Shown here in pieces: positions 21,121 to 32,697 of a stretch of 64,000 nucleotides of DNA. Source of the stretch: Tolypeutes matacus (Eukaryota > Chordata > Mammalia > Cingulata > Chlamyphoridae); contig JAKSZT010054457.1 in assembly GCA_026826555.1 (NCBI GenBank), positions 5,083,467 to 5,147,466 on the forward strand. Reading direction: 5' to 3'. The position numbers and the translations under genes were made by a program. A model generated the notes under the pieces. It was not told where the DNA came from. It was given only the letters and a program-made list of their open reading frames with translations, and did no database searches. Each line of letters opens with the position of its first letter. Positions within the stretch are counted from its first letter, which is position 1.

Positions 21121-21485
21121 ATGGATATTGAGTCTTACTGGTGTAAGTAACAGCAAAAGCAATTTAGTTCTGTTGCTTTATCATGTCCATATCTGAACAT
21201 AGGTAGTTTAAGAACTCAGATTTTATAGGCTGGAAAGTTGGTGCCTTGTTTTGCAGTATGTAGGAAGGAAGAAAATATACTACTTAAAACTATGCTGAGA
21301 GGGGGGAAGGTAGTTGAAAAAACATTTCACAACAGGGCAGGGTTTTAGTGGGGGGACGATGTATGGGAGCCTTGCATGATGATATGAATGTTTGTTTGGT
21401 AAGTTCGCAACTTTAACTATACACTTATTATTTATGTATGTTCATGTATGAATGATATACTTCAATAAAAATTTTTTAAATGAAA
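21121..21485 (+). mobile_element. L1 3'-end fragment
   Basis: GTATGGGAGCCTTGCATGAT through GTTCATGTATGAATGATATA and CTTCAATAAAAATTTT is nearly the same as the tail of L1-D at 52570-52690. It is a 5'-truncated L1 3' UTR placed after the tail of L1-F. The first ~170 bp are poorly matched. Confidence 0.55.
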
Positions 21486-21489
21486 ATAA

Positions 21490-21625
21490 AAATCCTTCAT
21501 CACTGTTCCCAGCTTGTGGCTTGCCCTATGGAATTTGGACTTGACCATCCCCAGTCATGTAAGCCAATTTCTTTAAAAATCTCCTGTCAGTTCTGTTTCC
21601 CTAGAGAACCCTGACTAATATTATA
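21490..21625 (+). mobile_element. ERVL (MLT2-like) LTR 3' fragment, forward
   Basis: CATGTAAGCCAATTTCTTTA and CTGTTTCCCTAGAGAACCCT followed by GACTAATA is an MLT2-type 3' terminus in forward orientation. It abuts a reversed LTR of the same type. Confidence 0.55.
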
Positions 21626-22042
21626 TCATCTATATCTATATTTGTATTGTATTTCTATGAAGAGAGATTTAATATAGGACATGGGTTATTTGACAAGGGA
21701 GATTAATATATCTGAATACCTTAGGGCAAGCTGTAAGCTGGAAATTCCAATGAAGGTAAAGTTGAATTCCCCAGGAGAAGCTGGTTGACCGAAGTAGAGG
21801 CAAAAATTTTTTCTGACTTCAGAAATCCTAACTTTTAAGTCCCCCAACTGATTAAATCAAGAGACTCCCCTTATTTGCTGATGGCAATCTAATCTGTTGA
21901 TTGTAGATACAATCAGTAAAAGATGCTATCAACTGACTATAAATGCAAATAAATCTACAAAAACCTCCACAGTGGTTTGTGCTTGACCAAACTACTGGAC
22001 TCCATAACCTATCCAAGTTGGTACATGAAATTAACCATTCCA
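21626..22042 (-). mobile_element. ERVL (MLT2-like) LTR, reverse
   Basis: The plus strand runs AGAGAGATTTAATATAGGAC, GGCAAGCTGTAAGCTGGAAA, CCCCAACTGATTAAATCAAG, CTAATCTGTTGATTGTAGAT and ends CCAAGTTGGTACATGAAATT AACCATT. This is the reverse complement of a complete MLT2-like LTR apart from its first ~30 bp. Confidence 0.65.
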
Positions 22043-23020
22043 AGAAGAAAACAAAGTATATGGGCTAATATGTCAAAATTTTATTTTCTTGGAGGAAGAA
22101 TTTCTACCACACCTGAGCTGGTAAAATAGCCCTACAACATTTCCAATGATTAATTTCATTGGGAATTGGTGAGAATTGACAATTTTTATTAATTTTTAAC
22201 TATATTAAGTATCTTAGAATATGGAAGTGACAAAAAGAATTATCTTCTTTGATGAAATATTTTATCTTCCCTTTCCAGAGATACTAAGTTTATTAAACAT
22301 TCCTTAACTCTTTTTTGGGTTCTTAGAAATTTATGCTTCTTGGATTTATGCTTCTTTACAGGCTTAATCTCAGAAGTAATTAAGAGCACTTTGTCTAAAT
22401 TAAATGAAATGAAATACTTAGAAAATAGAACATGTTTTAGCAGCCTGAGATAAATTAGACTTCCCAAAAATCTTGTACAAATTTGAAACTGCCTTAATAA
22501 ACACATGACATAATCTGAAAATTCCCATACACAATGAACTTTGCCAATTTGACTCTAGGAGAAAAAAGATTGAGACAATTTGCTTACTAAAGCACCAAAG
22601 AAGAAAAGAGAAATGGAACTTTCCTGTGCAAAATTTCAAAAAAATTATATATAAAAATGGCAATACTTGAAAAATATACTTCTATTTTTATACATTATAT
22701 TGGTATCTGTGAAAAGTGACTTATTTAAAAGTATCAATTTGGACAATTGCTATATTTTCTCAATTCATTTATTTTGAAATGATAATCTATTAACCTTTAT
22801 GTCATTTAAAGTATATCTCAAGAGTTAAAAGAAGATTTAAATCTATAAATGCTATATAAATCTTGTAAAAGGATAATTGGTCTTTAATGAAAACCATAAG
22901 ATCAGAACATTGCTAAAAGTTTTATATATTTTTAAAAAAGATAGCAGGTTCTTAAAAACTTGACATATCATTTAATATGGCCTCTTACAAACAAGTTATT
23001 TAAATTTCAGCTAAAAAACA
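22043..23020. other. Nothing recognised
   Basis: AT-rich sequence. Two overlapping minus-strand frames (22240-22506 and 22418-22663) show no domain and are probably chance. No repeat family could be named. Confidence 0.4.
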
Positions 23021-24055
23021 ACTGGAGAAGAGACTTCCAGTTGACCAAGATGGTGATGTGAGATGCTCCAGGGTTCTGTTTTCCCACAGAATATTTGAAC
23101 CACTAAGAAAAACAGGCAGAGCCATCCTCCTAAGAACACTAGAAAAAAGTTATTCCAGAGAGTTGAATCAAGAAAAGGACAATTTATAAACTGTAGGAAA
23201 AGCTTGAGGCCATTGTGGAAAAAGTTTTGCAGTCCTCAGAAAGTACAGAATTACCATATGACCCTGAAATCCAACTCCTGAATATATACCCAAAAGAAAT
23301 GAGAGAAGGGATGTTAACAGATATTTGTGCACCAGTGCTCACAGTGACGTTATTAACAATTGCCAAAAGATAGAAGTAGCCCAATAGTCCATCGGCAAAA
23401 GAATGGAAAAAGAAAATGTGGTGATAGAAGTAATGGACTACTATCCAACTAGAGAAAGGAATGAAGTTCTAATACACTCATCAACATGGATGAAACTTGA
23501 AAGTATGTTTAAAGAGATCATTGAGACACAAAAGGGCAAATATTGGTTGATCTCAGTTACATTAAATAATTAGAATATGCAAATTCATAAAGTCAGAAAC
23601 TAAGATACAGCTTACCAAGGGAAGAGATAGTTAATGCTTATTTGGTACAGAGTTTCCATTTAGAGTGATGGAAAATTTTCATCATGGGTAGTGGTGAGAG
23701 CAGCACAATATTGTGAATGCAACTATTACCACAGAATAGTATATTTGAAAATTATTAAAAAGGAAAATGGGAAATATTAGGTTATATATGTTATCAGAAT
23801 AATATTTAAAAAACATATGACTATACAATGTAAACTGTGAGCCCTAATGTAAAATATGGACTACAGTTAGAAGAATAATCAGAATAATATTGTTTCATCA
23901 ATTGTAACAAAATACCATGCTAATACAAAATGTTTATAATAAGGCAACACTATGTATGTGTGGGAGGATATATCAAAATGCTGTCATTTCTGAATGATTT
24001 TGCCATAAACCCATAACTTCTCTGAAAAAAAATTTAATAAATCATATTGATTACA
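23021..24055 (+). mobile_element. L1-H: mini-L1 (5' leader joined to the ORF2 end and 3' UTR)
   Basis: 23028-23190 begins with an L1 leader (ACCAAGATGGTGATGTGAGA, TGCTCCAGGGTTCTG). By ~23205 it is already in the last part of L1 ORF2 (AGTCCTCAGAAAGTACAGAA, TTACCATATGACCC, then ATATATACCCAAAAG at ~23283). It ends with an L1 3' UTR containing TCATCAATTGTAACAAAATA and AACTTCTCTGAAAAAAAATT. Total ~1.0 kb. The same architecture as L1-F but with a different deletion end point. Confidence 0.6.
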
Positions 24056-24292
24056 AATAGCTTAATTGCCTTCTAGAACAACAACCAAAAATTCTTTAAA
24101 AGATCAATTCCAACATTCTTTAAAGGAAAACAATAGTATTCAGACTTCAACAATATCAGGTTTATAATATTTATCTAAACAAAAATAATAAGAAATATAA
24201 ATAAGCAAATATGAGAAAAAAGGAATAAACACATGAACATGTTTAAAAAAAAACTCTACGTATACATTTTGTTCTCCTTTAAAAAATTCTTT
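24056..24292. other. Nothing recognised
   Basis: A-rich sequence, possibly further decayed L1 tail. No gene. Confidence 0.35.
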
Positions 24293-24308
24293 AAAAGGTA
24301 GTTGACCA

Positions 24309-24409
24309 GGAAGCATATATAGCTCAAGTAGTTGAGCGCCTGCTCCCTATGTACAAGGATCTAGGTTCAATCCCTGGTACCACATAAAAACAAACAAACA
24401 ACACGAAAC
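24309..24409 (+). mobile_element. tRNA-derived SINE
   Basis: Short SINE with a box A-like TAGCTCAAGTAGTTGAGCGC, a box B-like GGTTCAATCCCTGGTACC and an A-rich AAACAAACAAACAACACGAA tail. It is flanked by a 16-bp imperfect target duplication (AAAAGGTAGTTGACCA at 24293-24308 and AAAAGATAATTGACCA at 24410-24425). It is not a functional tRNA: it lacks a complete cloverleaf. Confidence 0.8.
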
Positions 24410-24494
24410 AAAAGATAATTGACCATTTAAAGCAAAAACAATAGCATTAGGTTATAAGGTTTATAATTATGTAGAGGGAGGGAAAGTATACTGT

Positions 24495-24945
24495 ATTAGT
24501 CAGCCATACCATTACATATACTTAGTTTCCTGGCTACTGAAGCAAACACCATAAAATGGGTTGGCTTAAACAATGGTTATTTATTGGTTAATGGTTTTGA
24601 AGCTAGGAAAAGTCCAAAATCAAGTCATCCAAATGGTGTTTTCTTCCACAAGACTATATCTTTCTGGGGCTGGCTGCTGGGGCTTCTTGGTTTTCGGCTT
24701 TTCTGTCACATGGCAATGCACATGGTAGCCTTTCCAGGCTTCTCTGGATTACATTGACTTCCAAGTTCTGGCTGCTCAGCTAAGGCTTTCTCTCCCTATA
24801 AACCTTTCCGTGATAAGTTTAAGACCCTTTCTAATTCAGTTGGACAACACCTTAACTGAAGCAATCTCATCAAAAGGTCATATTTACAATGCATTCATAC
24901 CCACAGGAATGGATTAAGCTTAAGCACATGTTTTTCTGAGGTGCA
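24495..24945 (-). mobile_element. MaLR-like LTR, reverse
   Basis: The plus strand starts TGTATTAGTCAGCC, then TAGTTTCCTGGCTACTGAAG, AAAATGGGTTGGCTTAAACA and AAAGTCCAAAATCAAG, and ends near CTGAGGTGCATAAATC. This order is the reverse of MLT1/MST-type LTRs, and TTATAAACC/TAAGACCC blocks recur in the LTRs at 4840 and 26255. Confidence 0.6.
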
Positions 24946-25415
24946 TAAATCCAAGCTGTCAGAGTCACCCCTCTGGACCCGAAAAAGACATGCTTTTTCC
25001 ACATGCAAAATACATTCATTCCATTACAACATCATAGAAGCCTTAATTAATTTAATTAACAATGCTATGTACATAGTTTCATCAAAATTGGTTATTGGTG
25101 TGTTCCATCCTGGGACAATTCCCCTCTGCCTGTGGTCCTGTGAAACCTAGAAAATAAGATATCTGCTTGCAATGTACAGTGGAGTGACAAGAATAGGATA
25201 AATATTTAGCACTTCAAAAGGTAGAAATTGGAAGAAAAATAGGAGTCATGGGTCTCTAACAATCCTGAAACTCAACAGGGCAAACTCAATTAGATTTTAA
25301 GGCCTGAGAGTTATCTATAAATCAATGTTTTATCCTCCAGGCTCCACCCCTTCCAAGTGCTTGTGTAATGGTCATACTCTGAACACTGAGGTGAAGGCCC
25401 TACCATTTTCAAATC
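24946..25415 (-). mobile_element. MaLR-like internal region, reverse
   Basis: Sequence following the reversed LTR (CCACATGCAAAATACATTCA, CCTCTGCCTGTGGTCCTGTG, AGATTTTAAGGCCTGAGAGT) matches the segment after the LTR at 32700-33100 in order. Both are therefore probably internal sequence of the same MaLR-type element. No gag frame is open. Confidence 0.5.
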
Positions 25416-25425
25416 TTTTGTTACA

Positions 25426-25460
25426 ACTAATAAATAAATAAATAAATAAATAAATAAAAC
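25426..25460. repeat. (AATA)n microsatellite
   Basis: About eight AATA units, TAATAAATAAATAAATAAAT and onward, at the junction of the MaLR internal region. Confidence 0.9.
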
Positions 25461-26200
25461 CTCACCCCACTATCGTTACTTTAGCAGTCACCATTTATGG
25501 ATTAAGAATGACATTTACTTCTTGAAAGAGGAGAGGAATTGTTAGGAAAAACAAGAGGAATAAAGAATAATATTGTGTTAGATAATAAGAAACAGTGTGT
25601 CAGCATAAACAGAAGGGAACTGGGTTTCTATGAGAAAAAAATGTAAGGGAGAAAGTACAGAGAAATGACAAGTGAAAGACAATGTACTCAGTGTGATAAT
25701 AATTGCCAGATACAGAGCTGTTAAGACAGAATGTGCTCATTTTTGAAAGAAAGAAAGGAAAGCACAATGATTTATTCCTTTTATCCAATAGACACTTATT
25801 CTAAATAATGGAACAAACAATATAAATTTCTATTAATATATCAGTTGAAGCTATTTTACTGAGATCAATATGAATTACTGAAATAATTTTGACACAATGG
25901 CCTGATGTGGATGACAAATGATGCACTTGGGAATAAATTTACTCTGCCTATCAGGTATTCTGCCATTAATTTGGTAGCGAATGATTAGTAATCCTTTTTA
26001 AAAGCAAGTAAGGGACAAGATACAATCTAGCTTGAAGTGCTTGGCACAAGCTGGTTAGGCCCTGGGTACCCTGATATTACAATATAATCAGTAATTGTCA
26101 CAGCAATTGTTTCTGTATTCTTTATATCAGAAATAGGCTTGAATGTAAAATAGGCTTGAATGTAAAGACAGCATTTTGCTTGCATCTGTCAAGCAGAATA
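25461..26200. other. Nothing recognised
   Basis: AT-rich sequence. It contains a small local duplication near 26135-26165 (AATAGGCTTGAATGTAAA twice). The minus-strand frame at 25600-25788 has no recognisable domain. Confidence 0.4.
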
Positions 26201-26252
26201 AATTTTTATTTATTTATTTATTTGTTTGTTTGTTTGTTTATTTATTTTAGTT
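26201..26252. repeat. (TTTA)n/(TTTG)n microsatellite
   Basis: TTTATTTATTTATTTA, then a run of TTTG units, then TTTATTTATTT. This may be the reversed A-rich tail of a lost or decayed SINE. Confidence 0.85.
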
Positions 26253-26660
26253 GTAGCAAGAGGTTTGCATGGATCTAGCTTCAAAGTTCCACAAGGTTCC
26301 TCTCGTGACATATATTTGGAAATCAGAAGTTAGCTAGGTAAAATGTTCATTAGACCAATACAATTAGCCTTCTGGCTTCCTGGGTCTTCTCTTTCAGCTT
26401 CTGGATTCCTCTCTAACTCTGCAGTTTCTTTCTGTGTCTGTGGCTTTTTATTCCTCCATTTATAACATACTCCTATAAGAGGTTTAAGACCAACCCTGGG
26501 TCTTACCCTACTGCAATGATCTAATCAAAAGGAAGGTCCCTTAACTGAATCTAATCAAAAGATCCCATCTACAATAGGTTTGCATGCACAAGAATGGATG
26601 AGCTTTAAGAAGAGAATTTTCTGGGGTCCACAAAAGGCTCAAACTGCCACAAGCATTCTC
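26253..26660 (-). mobile_element. MaLR-like LTR, reverse
   Basis: GTTTAAGACCAACCCTGGGT, AATCTAATCAAAAGATCCCA and CTACAATAGGTTTGCATGCA recur from the reversed LTRs at 4840-5369 and 24495-24945. The 3' part is clear; the first ~120 bp are more diverged. Confidence 0.55.
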
Positions 26661-27889
26661 TCTAAATATACACATATGTTAAAATTACAAATTTCATAGC
26701 AAAGATAATGGAGACATTTTGTAATGTATCAAGATAAAAATATTAATATCTAATTTTCACCTGAAAAATTGCTAAGATCAATTATACTGAAAAAATAAAA
26801 ATTGAATTCATAGAAATGGCTGGATTTCTCAAACTTAAAAGTATTGCCATCAAAGATAAAAAGCAAAATCAAAGATAATACCAAGTAAGAACCAGAAGCA
26901 AACCTCTCTGTTGGTTTTTGTTTTTATGTCTTAACTTCTTTCCTGATATTAAAAATAACTGTTTAAAAGTTTGACCAAATATATTTACACTTTGATTGAT
27001 TCATTTATAGCTATCTCCTAAATAAGAAATTTGCAGTAATAGAGCTATGCAAACATTTCCAATATCTTTACAATTTATTTTACTTATAGGATAAGAAGTT
27101 TTTCCACCTAATTTCCCTCTTGCCTGAGCATTTAATTTGTGCTAAAACCACTGATACTTTTATGAAAAAAGGACCCATTTTACCAGAATAGACAGTCTTT
27201 GCATTATATAATAAACAGACTTTTAACTCTGAAAAAGCAATATTAACTTTTACATTTTGTATGATATTTTTACCCTATCCAAACCATCTTTTTGTGATAT
27301 AGAAACTGTTTCAAAGAGACCAGAAGTGTCGCACTGTTTGAGAACTGGGTACTTTCATACTGATATAATTAATTATAATTGAAACTTACCACATTTTTTT
27401 TCAGCTCAAGAATATGTGGTATCCTGAAAATTGTTGCCAGTTGTTTACACATAATATGAAATATATGTTCAGTGAAACATTCACGTAGACATTTCTCTAG
27501 CTTACAAGGCTTCAAAGAATCCAAGTAAATGAGGTATTATTAAATCTAGTGTTTTGAAATAGAAACTCATATGCACTGGCTTATATTTAGTGAATTTCAT
27601 CATATTGTCTTAAATAACTCCTTATCAACTATGCAAATTGAAACAGTTAAATATAATTGAAATCCATATCAGGAAAATAAACAATCGCTTGCTCTAACAC
27701 TAGTTGCCTGTTTTCTTCTGTAGTTAAAGCCAATCAACTTTAGGCTCACTTAAAGTAAAATGTTTAAAGTAGGTAGTATTTTTCTGATATTTCCTATTGC
27801 TAAGGTTATGACAATATTGGAATATTGTTTACGGAGAAGACTATATTTAAGTAAACTATTTCTAGACATTTTCCTTGAATATAATAACC
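26661..27889. other. Nothing recognised
   Basis: AT-rich, apparently single-copy sequence without long frames. The boundary with the L1-C 3' UTR near 27890 is uncertain. Confidence 0.4.
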
Positions 27890-28753
27890 TTTATAAAAAC
27901 TCATGTTTAAGGACATGATTTAATATACCCTTTCAACCACTGTCATACCCATGTAATAGCTCTGCTAGTTGAAAACAGTTATGTGTTTTCACCTTTTCTA
28001 TTCATTTCCAAAGATTTACAAACAACCTTTTTACCAATTCCGCACAGATTAACTTTTAGCTTTCCATTCTCTACCCTCATTCTTATTTTCTAGTGACCCA
28101 CATTCTAATTATTAACTCTATGAGTTTACAGAATATATTCAGTTTATAATACAGCAATCATACAGTATTTGTCCTTTTATGTCTGGCTTACTTCACTCAA
28201 CATAATGTCCTCCAGGTTCATCCATGTTGTCATATGCTTCACAGCTTCATTTCTTCTTACAGCTGCATAATGTTCCATCATATGTATACAATGTAATATT
28301 TTTAACCACTAACCGGTTAATTGACACCTGGGTTGATTCCAACATTTGGCAATTGTGCATAATGCTACTATGAACATTAGTGTGCAGATGTCTGTTCATG
28401 TCACTGCTCTCAGTTCTTCTGGGTATATACCTAGTAATGGTATTGCCGGGTCACATGGAAAGTCTATATTCAACTCCTTAGGAACTGCCAAACAGAACTC
28501 CACAGTGATTCACTATTTTACATTCCCACCAAAAGTGAATAAGCATTCTTATCACTCCACATCCTCTCCAACACATGTAGTTTCCTGACTTTTTAATAGT
28601 GGCATTTTTAATAGATATCTTATTGCAGTTTTTATTTGCATTTCCCTAATCTTAGTGATGTTGAACAGTTTTTCATGAGTTCTTTTACCATTTGTGTTTC
28701 TTCTTTGGACAAATGTCTGTTCAAGTCTTTTGCCCATTTTTTTAATCAGGTAG
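27890..28753 (-). mobile_element. L1-C (minus), 3' UTR and ORF2 C-terminal end
   Basis: The plus strand reads the L1 3' end in antisense: TGGCTTACTTCACTCAACAT, CAGGTTCATCCATGTTGTCA, TTCTGGGTATATACCTAGTA and ATTTGCATTTCCCTAAT. These are the signature antisense words of the end of L1 ORF2. Sequence below ~28130 fits a long 3' UTR like that of L1-D. The element is cut at 28753 by a MaLR LTR. Confidence 0.75.
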
Positions 28754-29317
28754 TGTACTAGTCAGCCAAAGGGGTGCTGATGCAAAGTACCAGAAATCTG
28801 TTGGCTTTTATAAACGGTATTTATTAGGGGTAGAAGCTCACAGTCACAAAGGCCTAAAGAGTCCAACTCAAGGTACCATAATAGGTACATTCTCACCCAA
28901 TGTCATTGGCCATGTGTTGAAGTAAGATGGCTGCCAGTCTCTGCAAAGGTTCAGCCTTCCTCTGCCTCTTAATGCTCTGTGGTCCCAGCTTCTTCCAATC
29001 TCAGCTGTAGGCTGGAGGGCTCATCTCTCTTCCCAGGGCCTCTGCAGTCTAATGAGCTGTCTCTCTTCTTTTATGTTCTTCTTCTCTGTGTATTTACTTC
29101 TGTGTGAGCATCTGTTTTATCTCCAAGGGGGCTGGGAATTGACTCCGAGTTGCATTCTAATTATGTGGTTGGATCAGAGCCCTAATCTTAACATAATTTA
29201 ATCAGAAGTCTCAGCTGAATCTAATACAATCAAAGGGTTATCATGCCAGAGGAACCAACCAGTTTACAAACATAATCTATATTTCTTTAAGGAATTCATA
29301 AATAACAAACTGCTACA
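28754..29317 (-). mobile_element. MaLR-like LTR, reverse, inserted in L1-C
   Basis: A 564-bp element starting TGTACTAGTCAGCC and ending AACTGCTACA on the plus strand (TG...CA). It is flanked by a 5-bp target duplication with one mismatch, GGTAG (28749-28753) and GGTTG (29318-29322). Internal AGTACCAGAAATCTGTTGGC and GCCATGTGTTGAAGTAAGAT are shared with the LTR at 32008. L1 sequence continues exactly on the other side. Confidence 0.75.
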
Positions 29318-32007
29318 GGTTGTTTGTCTTTTTATTGTTGTTATAGTATCCCCTTATAAATCATGGATATTAAACCCTTATTGGATAAGAGATTTCCAAA
29401 TATTTTTTCCCATTGAATCAGCTGCCTTTTCATCCTTTTGACAAAGTCCTTTGAGGCACAAAAGTGTTTAAATTTGATAAGACCTCATTTATCTATTCTT
29501 TTGTTGCTCTTACTTTGAGTGTAAGGTTTAAGAAATTACTGCCTACTACAAGATCTTGAAGATGTTTTCCCACATTTTCTTCTAGGAGTTTTATGGTTGT
29601 TACTATTGTATTTAGGTCTTTGCTACATTTTGAATTAATTTTTGTATAATATGTGAGATATAGGTCCTTTTTCTTTCTTTTGGATATGGATAACCAGTTC
29701 TTCCAGCACCATTTGTTGAATAGACTGTTCTGGCCCATCTGGGAGCATTTGTCAGACTTTTCAGCAATCACTTGACCATAGAGCTGAGGGTCTATTTCTG
29801 AGTTCTTGATTATGTTCTAGAATCACTATGCCAGTACTATGCTGTTTTTACCACTGTAGATAAGTATTATGCTTTAAGGTCAGGAAGTGAGAATCTTCTA
29901 ACTTTGTTCTTCTTTTTAAAGACTGTTTCAATCTCTTTATTTGTGATTGGTTCATTGAGTTCTTCTGTTTCTTCTAGGGTCAAAGTAGGTTCATTGTGTG
30001 TCCAGAAATTTTTAATCTCATCTACATTGTCTAGATAATATGTAAATTTTTACATCTCACCTACACTTTTGGCCTACAATTGTTCATAGTATCCTCTTAT
30101 GAGCTCTCTTATTTCTGTGGGGTCAGTGGTAATGTACACCCTCTTATTTCTGATTTTATTTATTTGCCTCTTCTTTCTTTTTTTCTTTGTAACTTTAGCT
30201 AAGTGTTTGTTGATTTTGTTGATCTCAAAGAATCAACGCTTAGTTTTGTTGATTCTCTCTATTGTTTTTTTGTTCTCAATTTCATTTATTTCTGCTCTGA
30301 TCTATTTCTTTCCTTCAGCTTGGTTTTGGATTACTTTGCTGTTCTTTTTCTAGTCCCTCCGGATGTGCATTTAGGTCTTCAAGTTTAGCTTTTTCTTTTT
30401 TAATGTAAGCATTGAGAGCTATAAATTTCCCTCTCAGCACTGCCTTTCCAGTGTCCCAAAGGTTTTAATATGTTGTGGTCTTATTTTCTTTCCTCTCAAG
30501 ATATTTTCTGAATTCCTTGCAATTTCTTCTTTGACCCACTGATTATTTAAGAGTGTGCTGTTTAATCTCCATATATTTATGAATTTTCCCTTTTCCCATC
30601 TGTTTTTGTTTTCCAGCTTCATTCCGTTATGATCAGAGAAAGTGTTCTGTGTAATTTCAATCTTTTTAACATTTTTGAGACCTATCTTATGAACCAGCTT
30701 ATGGTCTATCATGAAGACGAATCCATGAGCACTTGAAAAGAAAGTGTATCCAGCTGTTTTGGGGTGTAATGCTCTATAAATGTCTGTTAGGTCTAGTTCC
30801 TTTATTATGTTATTCAAGTTCTCTGTTTCTTTATTTTTCTGCCCAGATGTTCTATCTTATACTGAAAGTTGTATTGACGTCTCCAACTATTATTATAGAG
30901 ACATCTATTTCTCTCTTCAGTTTTACCAGCATGTGCCTCATGTATCTTGGGACACCCTATTTGGGTGCATAAATATGTAATATAGTTATTCCTTCTTTGT
31001 GAATTGCCCCTTTTTAAAATATGTAGTGACATCTTCATTCCTTATAAGTTTTGCATTTAAAATCTATTTTGTCTGATATGAGTATTGCTGTTGCAGCTCT
31101 GTTTTGATTTCTATTTGCGTGGATTACCTTTTTAAAACCTTTCACTTTCAACCTGGTTGTGTCCTTACATCTAAGGTAAGACTCTTGTAATCAGTGTATT
31201 GATGGCTCATATTTTTAAAAATCTATTCTATCAGTCTATGTCTTTTGTTTAGGAAGTTCAACCCATTGATGTTCAATGTTATTACTGTAAAGGTTATCCT
31301 TTGCTTTCCATTGTCATATCTTACTATTGTCTGTTTTGTTTTTTTTTTTTTTTAAGCCTTTAATTTATCCTTCCTAATATTCTTCATTTCTACACTCTTC
31401 TCGAAGTCGTGTACTCTTGTTTCTTCCTTTCAGGCTGCAGCACTCCCTTTAGTTTCTCTTATAATTCTGGTGTTTTGGTAACACACTCTCTCTGTTTCTG
31501 TTTGTCTGTGAAGACTTTAAACTCACCCTCATTTTTGAAGGACACTTCTGCCAAATGCAGAATTCTTAGCTGAAAGTTTCTCTCTTTCAATACCTTAAAT
31601 GCACCATACTACAGTCTTCTTGCCTGCATGGTTTATGATGAGAGGTCAGCACTTAATCTTATTGCAGTTCTCTTGTATGTGAAGCTTTGTGTTTCTCTTG
31701 CTGCAATCAGAATCCTTGATTTATTTCTGATATTTGTCATTCTGAACAGGAGGTGTCTTGAACTAGTTCTGTTCATATTTATTCTGATTGGAGTGCATTA
31801 TCCTTCTTTGATATTTTTATTTATGTCTTTCATAAGAGTTGTGAAGTTTTCACTTATTATTTCCTCAAATATTCTTTCTGCCCCTTTTCCATTCTCTTCT
31901 CCTTTTGGGACACCAACAATGCATATCTTTGTGCATTTCACATTTTCACTCAATTCCCTGAGTCCTTGTTCCATTTTTTCCATTCTTTTCTCTTTCTGGT
32001 CTTGTGT
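29318..32007 (-). mobile_element. L1-C (minus), ORF2 and ORF1 C-terminal part
   Basis: Decoding the minus strand gives L1 ORF2 and then ORF1 moving to higher coordinates. Endonuclease sequence lies at 30434-30817 with the SDHNG motif, and ORF1 sequence at 31798-32007 includes KICIVGVPKGEE. Near 29920 the C-terminal ORF2 sequence joins directly to the NKEIET-type segment just before the RT fingers, so the RT catalytic core is missing. Frames are broken throughout. Its mixed 3' UTR and leader make it an older copy than L1-A/B. Confidence 0.75.
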
Positions 32008-32697
32008 TAGTCCACATAAGGTGTGCCAATGCAAAGTACCAGAAATCTGTTGGCTTTTATAAGGGGTATTTATTTGGAGTAAAGATTTTCACTCCTAGGC
32101 TGTGGAAATTCCAAATCAAGGTACCATAAGAGGTACTTTCTCACCAAAGTTACCTGCCATGTGTTGAAGTAAGATGGCAGGCAATCTCTGCTGGAATCAG
32201 TCTTCCTGTCTAGGCTTCCTCTTCCTCTGAGACTTTGTGGGCCCCGCTTCTTCAAAAATCATCCATAGGCTGGCATGGGGCTTGTTTTTCAGAGCTTCCT
32301 ACATCAGTCTCAGCTCTCTTCGCAAGGTCAGCTCTAAGCTATCAGGCAAATGATGCATCTCTCTTTGGAACTTTTGCTGTGTGAGATTTCTCCTTTCTGT
32401 CACATGACAGGTTAAAGAATGACAAAGTTCTGTCCTCTGTATCTTCTTGAGTCTGTCTGTCTGGTGAGTGTTCATTTACTTCAGACCCAGCAAGAGGGTG
32501 AGGTCTCAACCTGAGTCATGCCTTACTGACTTGGTTGAATCAAAAAGGTCTATCTCAATTTTAACAGGTAATCTAATTAAAAATCTCTCAGTTGAATTTC
32601 ATATAAACAAAGGGTATTACAACCAGAGGAAGAGATTAGTTTATAAACATAATGTTTCTCTTTTTGGGATTCATAAAATTATCTCAAACTGCCACAC
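32008..32697 (-). mobile_element. MaLR-like LTR, reverse, inserted in L1-C ORF1
   Basis: The plus strand begins TGTTAGTCCACATAAGGTGT, shares AGTACCAGAAATCTGTTGGC and GTGTTGAAGTAAGATGGC with the LTR at 28754, and ends CAAACTGCCACA. It is followed by internal sequence and therefore is the 3' LTR of a reversed element. A second LTR is not seen. Confidence 0.65.

Noticed and set aside
24309..24409. tRNA gene
   Set aside because: Box A and box B are present, but the acceptor and anticodon arms do not form a full cloverleaf, and the A-rich tail and target duplication show it is a SINE. The same reasoning applies to 1403-1564, 49568-49754 and 56452-57099.
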